Assembly: GCF_004354985.1 (NCBI RefSeq)
Contig: NZ_SMSK01000001.1
Coordinates: 372,001 to 436,000 of the forward strand
Reading direction: 5' to 3'
DNA from: Segetibacter sp. 3557_3
GTDB lineage: Bacteria > Bacteroidota > Bacteroidia > Chitinophagales > Chitinophagaceae
Length of the DNA stretch: 64,000 nucleotides
Position numbers and translations under genes: made by a program. Below the pieces are notes generated by a model. It worked only from the letters and a program-made list of their open reading frames with translations. It searched no databases and was not told where the DNA came from. How positions within the stretch are numbered: position 1 is the first letter of the stretch; each line of letters opens with the position of its first letter. This document shows, piece after piece, positions 8,030 through 17,379 of the stretch.

Positions 8030-11000
8030 ATGAAGTTTTTTATTCCCCCGATCGTAATCCTGCTGCTTTTTACATTCTTCTCATTACAGCTCTTTGCGCA
8101 ATCCAGCGTTGCCGGTAAGGTTACCGACGGTGCCAACCAACCGCTTGCAGGTATCACCATAACCGAAAAAGGAAGCGGAAACGCCACAGTTACCAAAGAC
8201 GATGGAAGCTTCTCTATCCGGCTGAGCGGCCAAAATGCACGCCTGCTGCTGTCAGCCGTTGGCTATGCTGAAAAGGAAGTGGGGGTGAACAACCAAAGCA
8301 CTCTATCCATAACCATGACAAGTGAACAACGCCAGCTAAACGACGTGGTGGTTGTTGGTTATGGTACACAACGTAAAAAAGATCTTACGGGCGCAATTGC
8401 ATCCGTTGGCGCAAAAGAAATCGAAAAAATACCAACCAATGGTGTAGACAAAGCTTTACAGGGCCAGGTCGCAGGTTTGCAGATCTCGACCACATCGGGG
8501 GCCCCCGGCGGCAATACGACCATTTTAGTCAGGGGTATCAGCTCGATCACCGGAGGCGTAGAGCCCCTTTTTGTTATCGACGGTTATCCGGTAACGAGTG
8601 TTGGATACAGCAATCCTTTATCTACCATAAACCCGGCTGACATTGAATCTGTTGATGTCTTGAAAGATGCCTCCGCTACCGCCATCTACGGGTCAAGAGG
8701 TTCGAACGGGGTTATTATCGTGACTACCAAAAGGGGCAAGTCGGGTAAGCCCAGGATCGAGTTTGACAACTATGTTGGTTTCCAGGAAGTGGCCCACCGT
8801 ATAAAGCTGATGGATGCTCAGCAGTTCGCATCCTTTGTTATTGATGGGCGCAACGCCGGTTACTTAGACAACAACCCCAACGGAACGATCAACGACAACA
8901 ACAACGTGCGGCCAGGTGCATCATGGGACATCCCAGAGCGCTACCTGAATAAAACCTTTATGGATTCAATTGGGAAAGGCACCGACTGGCAGGACCAGAT
9001 TTTCAGAAGAGCGCCCATTAGTCAACACCAGCTAACCGTATCAGGCGGCAATGAAGCTGTGCGGTACTCGTTATCCGGCAGCTATTTCAACCAGGAGGGC
9101 ATCATTCTCAACTCCAACTTCAAACGATATAGTTTCAAAGCAAATATTGATGCAAAACTTTCAGACAAACTAAGTGTTGGCACAAGCATCCTGCCTACAT
9201 ATACCCAGGAAAGAACACCAATGATCCAGGGCCACTATGGAGCGCTCGGGATTATTGTTACGGCACTAGGTATAGACCCGACCATTCCGGTATACAACCC
9301 CGATGGCAGCTACAGCTACATATCTCCCGACGGCGGAAATACACAAATGGCTAATCCCATTAAGATTGCAAATGAGTACAAGCTCCGCTTTACGCAATCA
9401 CGCTTTTTCAGCAACACATATGCTGAATACGCTTTTCGCCCTGGCCTGAAATTGCGTTCTTCTTTCGGTGCGGACCTCAATTACTTTAAACGGCGTGAAT
9501 TTAAACCCTCCACGTTGTCGTCCAACTCGCCCACGGCGCCTGCACTTGCCAATGCTGCAAATAACGAAGCTACTAACTGGCTTAGCGAAACCACGGTGTC
9601 TTACAAATTCGACAGGAATGACCACCGCCTGGATGCTGTTGCGGGCTTCACAGCACAAAGCGATTACTTCAATGCTATAAATGCATCTGCGGTCAACTTT
9701 GCAGATGATCTTTTGCAGAACATTAACGGGGGCACGGTTACCTCAGGTGGAGAAAGCGTCGACCGCAACAATATTCTGTCCTTCCTGGCGCGCGCCAATT
9801 ATGTACTTAAAGGCAAGTATCTATTCACAGCAACGTTGCGCAGGGATGGTTCGTCACGGTTTGGCGAAAACCGTCGTTGGGGTAATTTCCCGTCGGGAGC
9901 CATTGGCTGGCGGGTGTCGGAGGAAGCCTTTATGGAAAGCCTGAAATTTGTTTCAGACTTTAAGTTAAGGGCCAGCTACGGGGTAACAGGGAACAATGCA
10001 ATTGGCAACTACCGCGCACTTAGCCTGCTTTCTACATCTAACTATATCATTGGCGACGCACTTACCCCTGGTACAACCCCCAGCTCACTGGCGAACCGAA
10101 ACCTGGGATGGGAGTCGCAGAGCCAGTTCGACATCGGTTTAGACCTGTCTTTATTTAACAACCGGGTAAGCCTGATTGCTGATTTCTATGATAAGCGGAA
10201 CAAAGACATGCTCTTTACGGTGCAAACCCCTTCGGTCACCGGTTTCACCTCAGCTACGGTCAACCTGGGCGAAGTGCAGAACAAAGGGTTTGAGTTCACG
10301 CTAACCACCCGCAACCTTACAGGCAGGTTGAGCTGGAACACCAACTTCAACATCACTTTCAATCGTAACAAGGTCTTGTCGATGAGCACCGCAAACGATA
10401 AGATATTCAACGGGGCCGCTACCGCCACCAATACCAACGTCACCATGGTCGGCCAGCCTATCGGCGTGTTCTATGGACGCAGAGCGATTGGTGTATTTGC
10501 TTCTGATGCAGAAGCAAAGGCTTACGGTGCTCAACCTTTTGCCACGGCCGGCGACATTAAGTTCAAGGATATAGACAATAACGGGAAAATAGACGATAAC
10601 GACCGGGAGGTAATCGGAACACCGCATCCCGACTACTTCCTTGGGTTCAATAATACCTTTTCATACAACGGTTTTACACTTGATGTGCTGACCAACGCAA
10701 TGGTGGGCCAAAGTATTTATTCGGGCACGTTTAATGCGAACAATTCGTCCGTGCAAAATAATGCGGCGTTTGTAGATGAGGCACGGTGGAGAAGCACGGA
10801 TAAACCCGGCAGTGGCAATCTTGGCCAGCTTGGAAGGGCTATTCGTGGCGGCAGGAATAACAACTTTCAATACAGTTCTTTGTTCTTATACGACGCCTCT
10901 TTTTTCCGCATCCGTCAAATCAACTTCGGTTACAATCTTCCCGGGCCATTTACTAAAAAGCTAAAGATACAGTCAGCCAGGATTTATGCAGGCATCACCA

Positions 11001-11140
11001 ATGTGCACACCTTCACCAAATATTGGGGCTTCGATCCCGAAGTGGGAAATGGCGGCGACAACCAAACCTCTTTTGGTGTCGACTTTGGTACCTATCCACT
11101 TGCCCGCACTGCCACGCTCGGCGTAAACATCTCTTTTTAA
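8030..11140 (+). CDS. SusC/RagA-type TonB-dependent outer membrane transporter
   Basis: 1036 aa. Signal peptide (ending FAQS), then a carboxypeptidase-regulatory-like domain at ~27-105 (VAGKVTDGANQPLAGITI), a TonB-box-like VVVVGYGTQ, a plug domain (~115-235; VIDGYPV, SATAIYGSRGSNGVIIVTTKRG), and a beta barrel to the C-terminal aromatic end NISF. SusC proteins import oligosaccharides with a SusD lid. It is the first complete gene of the PUL and is followed by susD after 20 bp. It lacks the extra N-terminal signalling domain of anti-sigma-coupled SusC variants, which agrees with control by a separate regulator such as the nearby IclR. Confidence 0.95.
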   Translation: MKFFIPPIVILLLFTFFSLQLFAQSSVAGKVTDGANQPLAGITITEKGSGNATVTKDDGSFSIRLSGQNARLLLSAVGYAEKEVGVNNQSTLSITMTSEQRQLNDVVVVGYGTQRKKDLTGAIASVGAKEIEKIPTNGVDKALQGQVAGLQISTTSGAPGGNTTILVRGISSITGGVEPLFVIDGYPVTSVGYSNPLSTINPADIESVDVLKDASATAIYGSRGSNGVIIVTTKRGKSGKPRIEFDNYVGFQEVAHRIKLMDAQQFASFVIDGRNAGYLDNNPNGTINDNNNVRPGASWDIPERYLNKTFMDSIGKGTDWQDQIFRRAPISQHQLTVSGGNEAVRYSLSGSYFNQEGIILNSNFKRYSFKANIDAKLSDKLSVGTSILPTYTQERTPMIQGHYGALGIIVTALGIDPTIPVYNPDGSYSYISPDGGNTQMANPIKIANEYKLRFTQSRFFSNTYAEYAFRPGLKLRSSFGADLNYFKRREFKPSTLSSNSPTAPALANAANNEATNWLSETTVSYKFDRNDHRLDAVAGFTAQSDYFNAINASAVNFADDLLQNINGGTVTSGGESVDRNNILSFLARANYVLKGKYLFTATLRRDGSSRFGENRRWGNFPSGAIGWRVSEEAFMESLKFVSDFKLRASYGVTGNNAIGNYRALSLLSTSNYIIGDALTPGTTPSSLANRNLGWESQSQFDIGLDLSLFNNRVSLIADFYDKRNKDMLFTVQTPSVTGFTSATVNLGEVQNKGFEFTLTTRNLTGRLSWNTNFNITFNRNKVLSMSTANDKIFNGAATATNTNVTMVGQPIGVFYGRRAIGVFASDAEAKAYGAQPFATAGDIKFKDIDNNGKIDDNDREVIGTPHPDYFLGFNNTFSYNGFTLDVLTNAMVGQSIYSGTFNANNSSVQNNAAFVDEARWRSTDKPGSGNLGQLGRAIRGGRNNNFQYSSLFLYDASFFRIRQINFGYNLPGPFTKKLKIQSARIYAGITNVHTFTKYWGFDPEVGNGGDNQTSFGVDFGTYPLARTATLGVNISF

Positions 11141-11160
11141 TTACTGATAACCGATCAACA

Positions 11161-12630
11161 ATGAAAAAGCAATTCGTAATATATACCGCCCTTGTCTTTG
11201 TTCTATTCCTCGTTACCTCTTCCTGCAACAAAGACTTTTTGGAACAGTTGCCCGAAACAACCCGCACTACAAATACTGTTTATAAAACTTCAGGAGATTT
11301 TTATAATGCCGTTATCGGGGCTTATTCAACGCTTAAACACAACGGATTGTACGGTAATGGAGGGGCTAACGCTGCGTTGCTGAATTTAGGCGAAACAGTT
11401 TCTGACAATGCCGACTTTGGCGCTACCCGGGCCGTAAGTAATGTTTCAACCTTCGAGTTGGAGGACTTCAACTTTTCACTAAGCAATACCTTTTTCTCGT
11501 CGGCCTGGACGGGCCATTACATTGGCATCGCCAGAACCAATACCATCCTGAGCAGGCTGCCGGCTGCTTCCCTCGACAAAGCCCTCAGCGACCGCTTTGA
11601 AGGGGAAGCAAAATTTTTGCGCGGGCTGTTTTACTTTAACCTGGTGCGTTTGTTCGGCGATGTTCAACTGGTAACTACCGAAACAAATGATCCAAACGAA
11701 GGCTACAACATTCTAAAGAGCCCTGCGGCAAAAGTGTACGAACAAATCATCAGCGATCTGAGCGCTGCCGAAACATTACTGCCAGCTGCAATCTCTAATG
11801 CAGAAGCTGGTCGGGCTTCCCGTTGGGCTGCAAAGGCGTTGTTAGGGAAAGTTTACCTCACCCAAAAAGAATATGTAAAAGCGGCCACGAAACTTAACGA
11901 AATAATTGCTTCGGCACAGTTTAACGTTACGGCCAATACCTATGCTGCGGTTTTCAGTAACCTTACCGCTTTCAGTGCTAACAAAGACATCATCTTCGCT
12001 GTTCAGTATAAATCCGGCAATATCGGTCAGGGCAGTGCAATATGGTCTGCTACTATACCCTGGGGTGGCCCTGCAACCTCGTTCGGGGTAAACGGTGGAA
12101 GTGGAGAAGGCTTTTTGCGTCCTACTGCTGAAATGATAAATGCCTACGAGCCCGGCGATTTAAGAAAAGCTGCAACTGTTGCTACCTCCTATATGATTGG
12201 AAATACAACCGTTAACGAACGCTACCTCGTAAAATACCGGCAGAATGGTATCAATCAAAACGAAGCCGATATCGACTTTCCGGTATTACGTTATGCCGAC
12301 GTGTTACTGATGTATGCCGAAGCTTTGGTTGAGCAGGGGCAGGTAGCAACGGCGGTCCCCTTTGTAAACCAGGTGCGCACAAGAGCAGGTTTGGCTGGCT
12401 TGTCAACCACACTTTCACAGGCAGACGCACGAATGGCTATTGAAAATGAGCGCCGGTTCGAACTTGCTTTTGAGGCTCATCGCTGGTTCGATTTGATACG
12501 TACCGGGCGTTACCTGGCGGTAATGACTTCAAAGGGTTATGCTACAAAAGAGTTTCATAAGTTTTATCCCATTCCTCAGCGTGAAACTGATTTAAACCCA
12601 TCGCTTGCCCAGAACGAAGGGTATAAGTAA
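11161..12630 (+). CDS. SusD/RagB family nutrient-binding outer membrane lipoprotein
   Basis: 489 aa from the ATG at 11161, which precedes a typical SPII signal (LFLVTSSCNKDFLEQLPET). A longer in-frame start at 11023 would lie inside susC and is rejected. SusD-like features include the N-terminal TPR region (FLRGLFYFNLVRLFGDVQLV, ASRWAAKALLGKVYL), LRYADVLLMYAEAL, and the C-terminal ENERRFELAFEAHRWFDLIR block followed by FYPIPQRETDLNP. It forms the surface lid on the SusC transporter. It is co-transcribed with susC. Confidence 0.95.
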   Translation: MKKQFVIYTALVFVLFLVTSSCNKDFLEQLPETTRTTNTVYKTSGDFYNAVIGAYSTLKHNGLYGNGGANAALLNLGETVSDNADFGATRAVSNVSTFELEDFNFSLSNTFFSSAWTGHYIGIARTNTILSRLPAASLDKALSDRFEGEAKFLRGLFYFNLVRLFGDVQLVTTETNDPNEGYNILKSPAAKVYEQIISDLSAAETLLPAAISNAEAGRASRWAAKALLGKVYLTQKEYVKAATKLNEIIASAQFNVTANTYAAVFSNLTAFSANKDIIFAVQYKSGNIGQGSAIWSATIPWGGPATSFGVNGGSGEGFLRPTAEMINAYEPGDLRKAATVATSYMIGNTTVNERYLVKYRQNGINQNEADIDFPVLRYADVLLMYAEALVEQGQVATAVPFVNQVRTRAGLAGLSTTLSQADARMAIENERRFELAFEAHRWFDLIRTGRYLAVMTSKGYATKEFHKFYPIPQRETDLNPSLAQNEGYK

Positions 12631-12681
12631 GAACATTCGCATAGTCATTCTGTCGATTTCGAAATCTTTACATCTAAAAAG

Positions 12682-14625
12682 TTGGAAAAACTAAAATACA
12701 TATTGCCCGTTCTTTTTGCGGTTGTTATCAATCCGGCGCTTTCACTTGGGCAGAAGAGCAAGTTTGTGTCCACCCTCGATATAACTAACTCAGTTTTTGA
12801 AAAAGGGCTCCAACATACCGACATCGATTTTTATGCAGGCACCTTAATGATGCACGGCATCAGTGAATTTGCTGTATTACAAGGTAATGATGAATTACTG
12901 GCACGTGTTGTTGGCTTGTACGAAAAATTTGGGACTGGTGAAATAAAGGCCAAAGGGAACTTCATTTCTTATGAAGCAGGCGGTTCGGGCGCAGCTTATT
13001 TGGCGTATAAAAGTGCGAGTAATAAGCTCGACGAACAGGTATCAATAGCGGCAGATAAAATGATGAGAAAGCAAAAGCGCTCACCCGAAGGTCTGATGAC
13101 TGCCATGAGTGCAAACAATGAATTGCACCAGGTATTTATTGATATGGCGTTTGCTGTTACCCCTTATCTATTGTATTCAGGTTTAAAGCTCGGTAATCAG
13201 GAGTACATTGATTTTGCTGCTTTTGAGACACTGGGATTGTTTAAAATATTAAAAGACGAAAAGACCGGGTTGCTGCATCAGGCAAGAGGTTATAATGGCT
13301 TGGGTAATTTGACTGAAGACAATTGGAGCCGCGGAAATGGATGGGGTGCTTTTGCGCTCGCAATCCTGGTAAGAGACTTGCCTGGAAACCATCCTAAACG
13401 TACAGAAGTTGAAGCACTGGCAAAGCAGTTTTTCAATGCTGTTTTTAAATTCCAAAATAAAGAAGGTTTATGGCACCAGGAAATAAGCGACCCCACATCG
13501 TACGTGGAAACTTCAGGAAGTGGTTTGCTGCTGTATGGCCAAGGCATCATGCTTGAACAAGGCCTTATTGACAATGAGTATATGCAACACTTCAAACGAG
13601 GGCTGCAAAGTTTAACCTCTTATATAGGCAGCGACGGTTCTGTTAGTCATTCGTGCTTCAGCTGCTTATGCCCGGGTAAAGGAACAAAACAAGATTATAC
13701 GAGCCACCCATGGGTATATAACGACCCTCATGCTTTCGGGCCGGTTGTGCTTGCTTTTGCACAGGCAGCAAAGATGGGTATCACCAACATAAAGCCAGCA
13801 AAAGAACTAGGTTATTACTCCATTATCGATAAGCCAAATGTGCCAAGAACTTATGCCACTTATGCCCGCGGAACTGATGTCTCCTGGGAAAATGACCGCA
13901 TTGGTTTTCGGGTCTATGGTGGACCGTCTGTTCGCAACAAGGTTCGCAGTGGTATAGATATATGGGCAAAATCAGTTGGCTATCCTGTTCTCGACAAATG
14001 GTATAAACTAAATGCACAAGGGAAAGATTATCATACTGATCGCGGCGAAGGACACGATTTTTATCACATGGGTAAACAACTCGGGTGTGGTGCCCTTGCT
14101 GTATGGATCGACGGTAAACCTTATGCTTCGGAAACGTTCGACTCTTATAAAATAAGACAAAATCAAAACGATAGGGTTGGGGTAGAATTAGAATACAAAA
14201 CATGGAACGTTCCCGGCTTGAAAATAACGGAATTAAAAAGGATTGAGATGGAACAGGGTACCAATTTCTTTAAAGTAACAAGCACGTTGAAAAGCGATCA
14301 AGACGTTGATATTACTGTGGCCATTGGCCTTACTACGTATGGTAAACAGGAAGTTCAGCGGGATAAAAAACTTTCTGCTCTTACGGTATGGGAGAACTTT
14401 GGCTCATCTCATGGGAGCTTAGGAACTGCTGTACTTGTTGCTCCTGCACAGTTCGCCGGTTTTGCTGCAGCTAATGGTGATGAACATATACTGGTTAAAG
14501 TGAAAACAAATGTTCCCTTCACCTATTATGCGGGTGCAGGGTGGGACAAGAGTACGCGCATAAAAAAAAACATCGATTGGAAAACATATGTAGTGAATGA
14601 ATCGAAGAAAGTTAAGTTTAGCTAA
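12682..14625 (+). CDS. GH88/GH105-type unsaturated uronyl hydrolase fused to a DUF4861 domain
   Basis: 647 aa. The start is TTG at 12682, 51 bp after susD, and precedes a signal peptide (LPVLFAVVINPALSLGQ). Residues ~30-370 form an alpha/alpha barrel of the GH88/GH105 group: SYEAGGSGAAYLAYK, NELHQVFIDMAFAVTPYLL with a candidate catalytic Asp near 154, and NWSRGNGWGAFAL. Residues ~385-640 match DUF4861: GTDVSWENDRIGFRVYGG, DKWYKLNAQGKDYHTDRGEG, then a beta-rich tail. The first domain removes 4,5-unsaturated uronic acid from lyase products. DUF4861 has no firmly known activity. The fusion in one periplasmic protein suggests that lyase products are processed before uptake. Confidence 0.85.
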   Translation: MEKLKYILPVLFAVVINPALSLGQKSKFVSTLDITNSVFEKGLQHTDIDFYAGTLMMHGISEFAVLQGNDELLARVVGLYEKFGTGEIKAKGNFISYEAGGSGAAYLAYKSASNKLDEQVSIAADKMMRKQKRSPEGLMTAMSANNELHQVFIDMAFAVTPYLLYSGLKLGNQEYIDFAAFETLGLFKILKDEKTGLLHQARGYNGLGNLTEDNWSRGNGWGAFALAILVRDLPGNHPKRTEVEALAKQFFNAVFKFQNKEGLWHQEISDPTSYVETSGSGLLLYGQGIMLEQGLIDNEYMQHFKRGLQSLTSYIGSDGSVSHSCFSCLCPGKGTKQDYTSHPWVYNDPHAFGPVVLAFAQAAKMGITNIKPAKELGYYSIIDKPNVPRTYATYARGTDVSWENDRIGFRVYGGPSVRNKVRSGIDIWAKSVGYPVLDKWYKLNAQGKDYHTDRGEGHDFYHMGKQLGCGALAVWIDGKPYASETFDSYKIRQNQNDRVGVELEYKTWNVPGLKITELKRIEMEQGTNFFKVTSTLKSDQDVDITVAIGLTTYGKQEVQRDKKLSALTVWENFGSSHGSLGTAVLVAPAQFAGFAAANGDEHILVKVKTNVPFTYYAGAGWDKSTRIKKNIDWKTYVVNESKKVKFS

Positions 14626-14980
14626 AGCGTCACTGAACTGAAATGTAAGTGTGAGAGTTGCTTTTTGGGGCACCAACATTGGAATGTTTGATTAAACATC
14701 GTTGTGTCACTCACTTGTACGGATAGTAATGCTATTCAGCAATATGTAAAAGCGACACCACGCGACTATTGACAGTATTGAGTATTAAAATATAGGCGAG
14801 ATGTTCATGCCAATAGTATTCCCTGAGCATAGATAAAGTTTAGTATTAACCGGTTAAGAGATGCTGAATTAAGATATCGAAGTACAAGAGTGTATAATCC
14901 AGTCAACCGGGTCATCCCGGGGCAACGATGTGGAATAGGAGCGATACTGCATGGGTAAGAAAAAAACAGAAGTATAAGTC
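14626..14980. other. 355-bp gap in the PUL with a dispersed-repeat-like segment
   Basis: No gene. Positions 14695-14722 (AACATCGTTGTG, then TCACTCACTTGTACGG) resemble intergenic segments near 25240, 25410 and 52545. A small GC-rich hairpin, CCGGG-TCAT-CCCGG, lies at 14907-14920, followed by GGCAACGATGTGG, the inverse of the ATCGTTGC core. A second promoter for the downstream genes may lie here. Confidence 0.4.
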
Positions 14981-15919
14981 ATGATAAAGAAGTTCATCTT
15001 ATTAGCTGCCTTTTGTATAAACGGTCTTTTTATGAGTGCACAAAATGTTGGATCATCTCCTGATTATATTAAAGCCTTAAGTGCAGATTGGAAGGGGGAA
15101 CGTTTAGCCGACGGCAGGCCTAAAGTTTCAGATAACCTGCTCGACCGTTTACAGAAGTTAACCCTCGAGGAAGCCTGGGCCGAATTAATTGAACTTGGCT
15201 ACCCAAACCAGTTTGAAGGTGAATGGAAGTTAATCAACGAATCGGAAGAGGCAACAATGGTCGGTCGGGCCGTTACCGCTCAATTCATGCCAGCCCGTCC
15301 CGACCTTGAAAAGCAAGTCAGGGAACAGGGAAAGGTTGAGGGCAGAGCTTATGATAAGGCTACCGTTTCATGGGCCATACCAACGCTTACGACAGGTGAT
15401 ATATACGTTGCTGATGGTTATGGCAAAACGGTGCTTGGTACTATTGTCGGCTCTAATTTAGGCAACGGCGTTTTTACAAGAACAGGGAAGGGTGTTGTCT
15501 TTTATGGTTACGTAAGAGATATGGAAGACTTGCGTAAAATAAAAGGCTTTAACGGCTGGATTAAAGGTTCTCATCCATCGTATATGCGGCAAACCATTCT
15601 TACTTCTATAAACGCGCCAATTCGCATAGGGCAGGCCATAGTATTACCAGGTGACGCTGTGCTTGCAAAAAAAGATGGGGTCCTGTTTGTTCCTTCTCAC
15701 CTGGTAGAACATGTAGTACTGACGGGAGAGGTGACAAAACTATTTGATGTATTCGGACAACAACGAATAAAAGAAAAGAAATACACGGCAGGTGAAATAG
15801 ATAGCAAATGGACAAATTCAATAAAGAAGGATTTTAAGGATTGGGTAAAGGATTACAAGGGTCAATTGCCTATGTCAAGAGAATCGTTGGATAAATATTT
15901 AGAAACACGAAATTTTTAA
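14981..15919 (+). CDS. Secreted RraA-like protein
   Basis: 312 aa. An N-terminal signal peptide (AAFCINGLFMSAQN) precedes an RraA/HMG-aldolase-like domain at roughly 60-265: KLTLEEAWAEL, GRAVTAQFMPARP, GDIYVADGYG, GSNLGNGVFTR, GVVFYGYVRDMEDL, and GDAVLAKKDGVLFVP. RraA-family proteins are normally cytoplasmic: RNase E regulators or class II pyruvate aldolases. The Arg-Asp pair used by the aldolases is present in GYVRDM. A secreted member within a PUL cannot be regulating RNase E. A C-terminal extension (~270-312) is Lys-rich. The most likely role is an envelope enzyme on an uronate-derived compound, which is inference. A cytoplasmic paralogue lies at 24436. Confidence 0.75.
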   Translation: MIKKFILLAAFCINGLFMSAQNVGSSPDYIKALSADWKGERLADGRPKVSDNLLDRLQKLTLEEAWAELIELGYPNQFEGEWKLINESEEATMVGRAVTAQFMPARPDLEKQVREQGKVEGRAYDKATVSWAIPTLTTGDIYVADGYGKTVLGTIVGSNLGNGVFTRTGKGVVFYGYVRDMEDLRKIKGFNGWIKGSHPSYMRQTILTSINAPIRIGQAIVLPGDAVLAKKDGVLFVPSHLVEHVVLTGEVTKLFDVFGQQRIKEKKYTAGEIDSKWTNSIKKDFKDWVKDYKGQLPMSRESLDKYLETRNF

Positions 15920-15947
15920 AACTGTTCTCCAAAATTCTAATATACTA

Positions 15948-17363
15948 ATGGCAAAGTATCTCATATTTTCTTTGGCTTTTTTATCGGTAGCATTTTCAAC
16001 AGTGGGCCAATTGCAGCTGTCGTGGAAAGAAGTTGGGCAATTGAGAACACGTGACGCAAAAGACATCAAAGCAAGCACCTGGTCAATAGGCGGAGAGACG
16101 TTGGACCGTAATTACACCGACTATCAATCCTACAAAAAATACCTTGGGCCGCTGGGAGCAAAACGCATCCGTCTTCAGGGTGGTTGGGCAAAATGTGAAA
16201 AGGTAAAGGGCCGATATGATTTTGCATGGCTTGACTCCGTTATTCCTGATGCGGTATCAAGAGGTGTTTATCCCTGGGTAGAGCTGTCTTACGGTAATCC
16301 GATTTATGAAGGTGGGGGCGAAGCAAAGCTTGCCGGGCATATTCCAACATCACCGGAGGCTTTAACTGCATGGGATAATTGGGTGAAAGCAATCGTTGAT
16401 CGTTACAAGGATTATGTTCCGGAATGGGAGATATGGAATGAACCCGACCTAAACCCTGCACATACCGGTAAAGAAATCGGGGCGTTTTATGTAAGAACTG
16501 CGAAAGTTGTTCGTTCCATTCAATCAAATGCCAGGCTGATAGCGCTGGGAATGGCGAGTGTTACAAAACTGGATTTTGTAAAAGACTTCATGGATTACCT
16601 GAAAGAAAATAATGCATTAGGTCTTATTGAGGTTATGACATACCATGAATATGCGCCAAACCCATCTACATCTTATCCGCAAATTGAAAAATTAAGGGCT
16701 TTGGTCTGGACGTACAAACCATCCATAGTATTTATGCAGGGGGAAAACGGCGCGCCATCAACGCCAAAAGAAATCACCATTGGTGCATTACGTCAATTTG
16801 ATTGGTCTGAGCTTACCCAGGCCAAATGGGACCTGCACCGCATGTTAGGCGATCATGGGCGCGGTATTGCGACTAACCTGTTTACCATAAGCGACATTCA
16901 CTATGAACCCGGAGATCACATGGTAGGAGTGAACTCAAAAGGAATACTGAAGACCAATCCTGATAAAACAATTGACCGGCCTAAAATGGCTTATAGGGCT
17001 GCGCAGCATGTATTTTCATTATTTGATAGCCAGGTTCGTGTAGATACCACAGTGAAGATCAAATCCAGCAGCGCCGATCAGAGTTTTTTTGCTTACAGAT
17101 CCGACGATAAATCCGCATTGTTTACCATCTGGCAACATGAAGACCGGCCTTCGGATACATACCAACCGAAGCCAACTACGCTAACTGTAGAAGGCGCAAC
17201 ATTTAAAAATCCAGTATTAGCTGACTTGATAACGGGTAAGGTTTATGAGATACCTACTGCAAATTTCAGGAAAGCTGGTAATACCTATACATTCAGTGGA
17301 ATACCAGTAACCGACTACCCGATAGTTATTGCAGAGAAATCACTGATACCGTTGAAGAACTAA
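15948..17363 (+). CDS. Secreted clan GH-A glycoside hydrolase, GH39-like
   Basis: 471 aa with a signal peptide (SLAFLSVAFSTVGQ). The fold is a TIM barrel of clan GH-A. EWEIWNEPD places the acid/base Glu at about 165, and VFMQGENGAPS places the nucleophile Glu at about 266. Other barrel elements are KRIRLQGGWAKCEK, YPWVELSYGNPIY and VMTYHEYAPN. A small beta domain follows (~365-465; PVLADLITGKVYEIP). The closest family I can name is GH39 (beta-xylosidase and related arabinoside-active enzymes), but subfamily and substrate are not certain. A paralogue lies at 20602-22149 with the same layout. It starts 28 bp after the RraA-like gene, so they are probably in one operon. Confidence 0.75.
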   Translation: MAKYLIFSLAFLSVAFSTVGQLQLSWKEVGQLRTRDAKDIKASTWSIGGETLDRNYTDYQSYKKYLGPLGAKRIRLQGGWAKCEKVKGRYDFAWLDSVIPDAVSRGVYPWVELSYGNPIYEGGGEAKLAGHIPTSPEALTAWDNWVKAIVDRYKDYVPEWEIWNEPDLNPAHTGKEIGAFYVRTAKVVRSIQSNARLIALGMASVTKLDFVKDFMDYLKENNALGLIEVMTYHEYAPNPSTSYPQIEKLRALVWTYKPSIVFMQGENGAPSTPKEITIGALRQFDWSELTQAKWDLHRMLGDHGRGIATNLFTISDIHYEPGDHMVGVNSKGILKTNPDKTIDRPKMAYRAAQHVFSLFDSQVRVDTTVKIKSSSADQSFFAYRSDDKSALFTIWQHEDRPSDTYQPKPTTLTVEGATFKNPVLADLITGKVYEIPTANFRKAGNTYTFSGIPVTDYPIVIAEKSLIPLKN

Positions 17364-17379
17364 ATAGATAAGAATAGCA

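Noticed and set aside
11023-11160. N-terminal extension of SusD from an upstream start
   Set aside because: It overlaps the susC 3' end and would remove the lipoprotein signal from the N-terminus.
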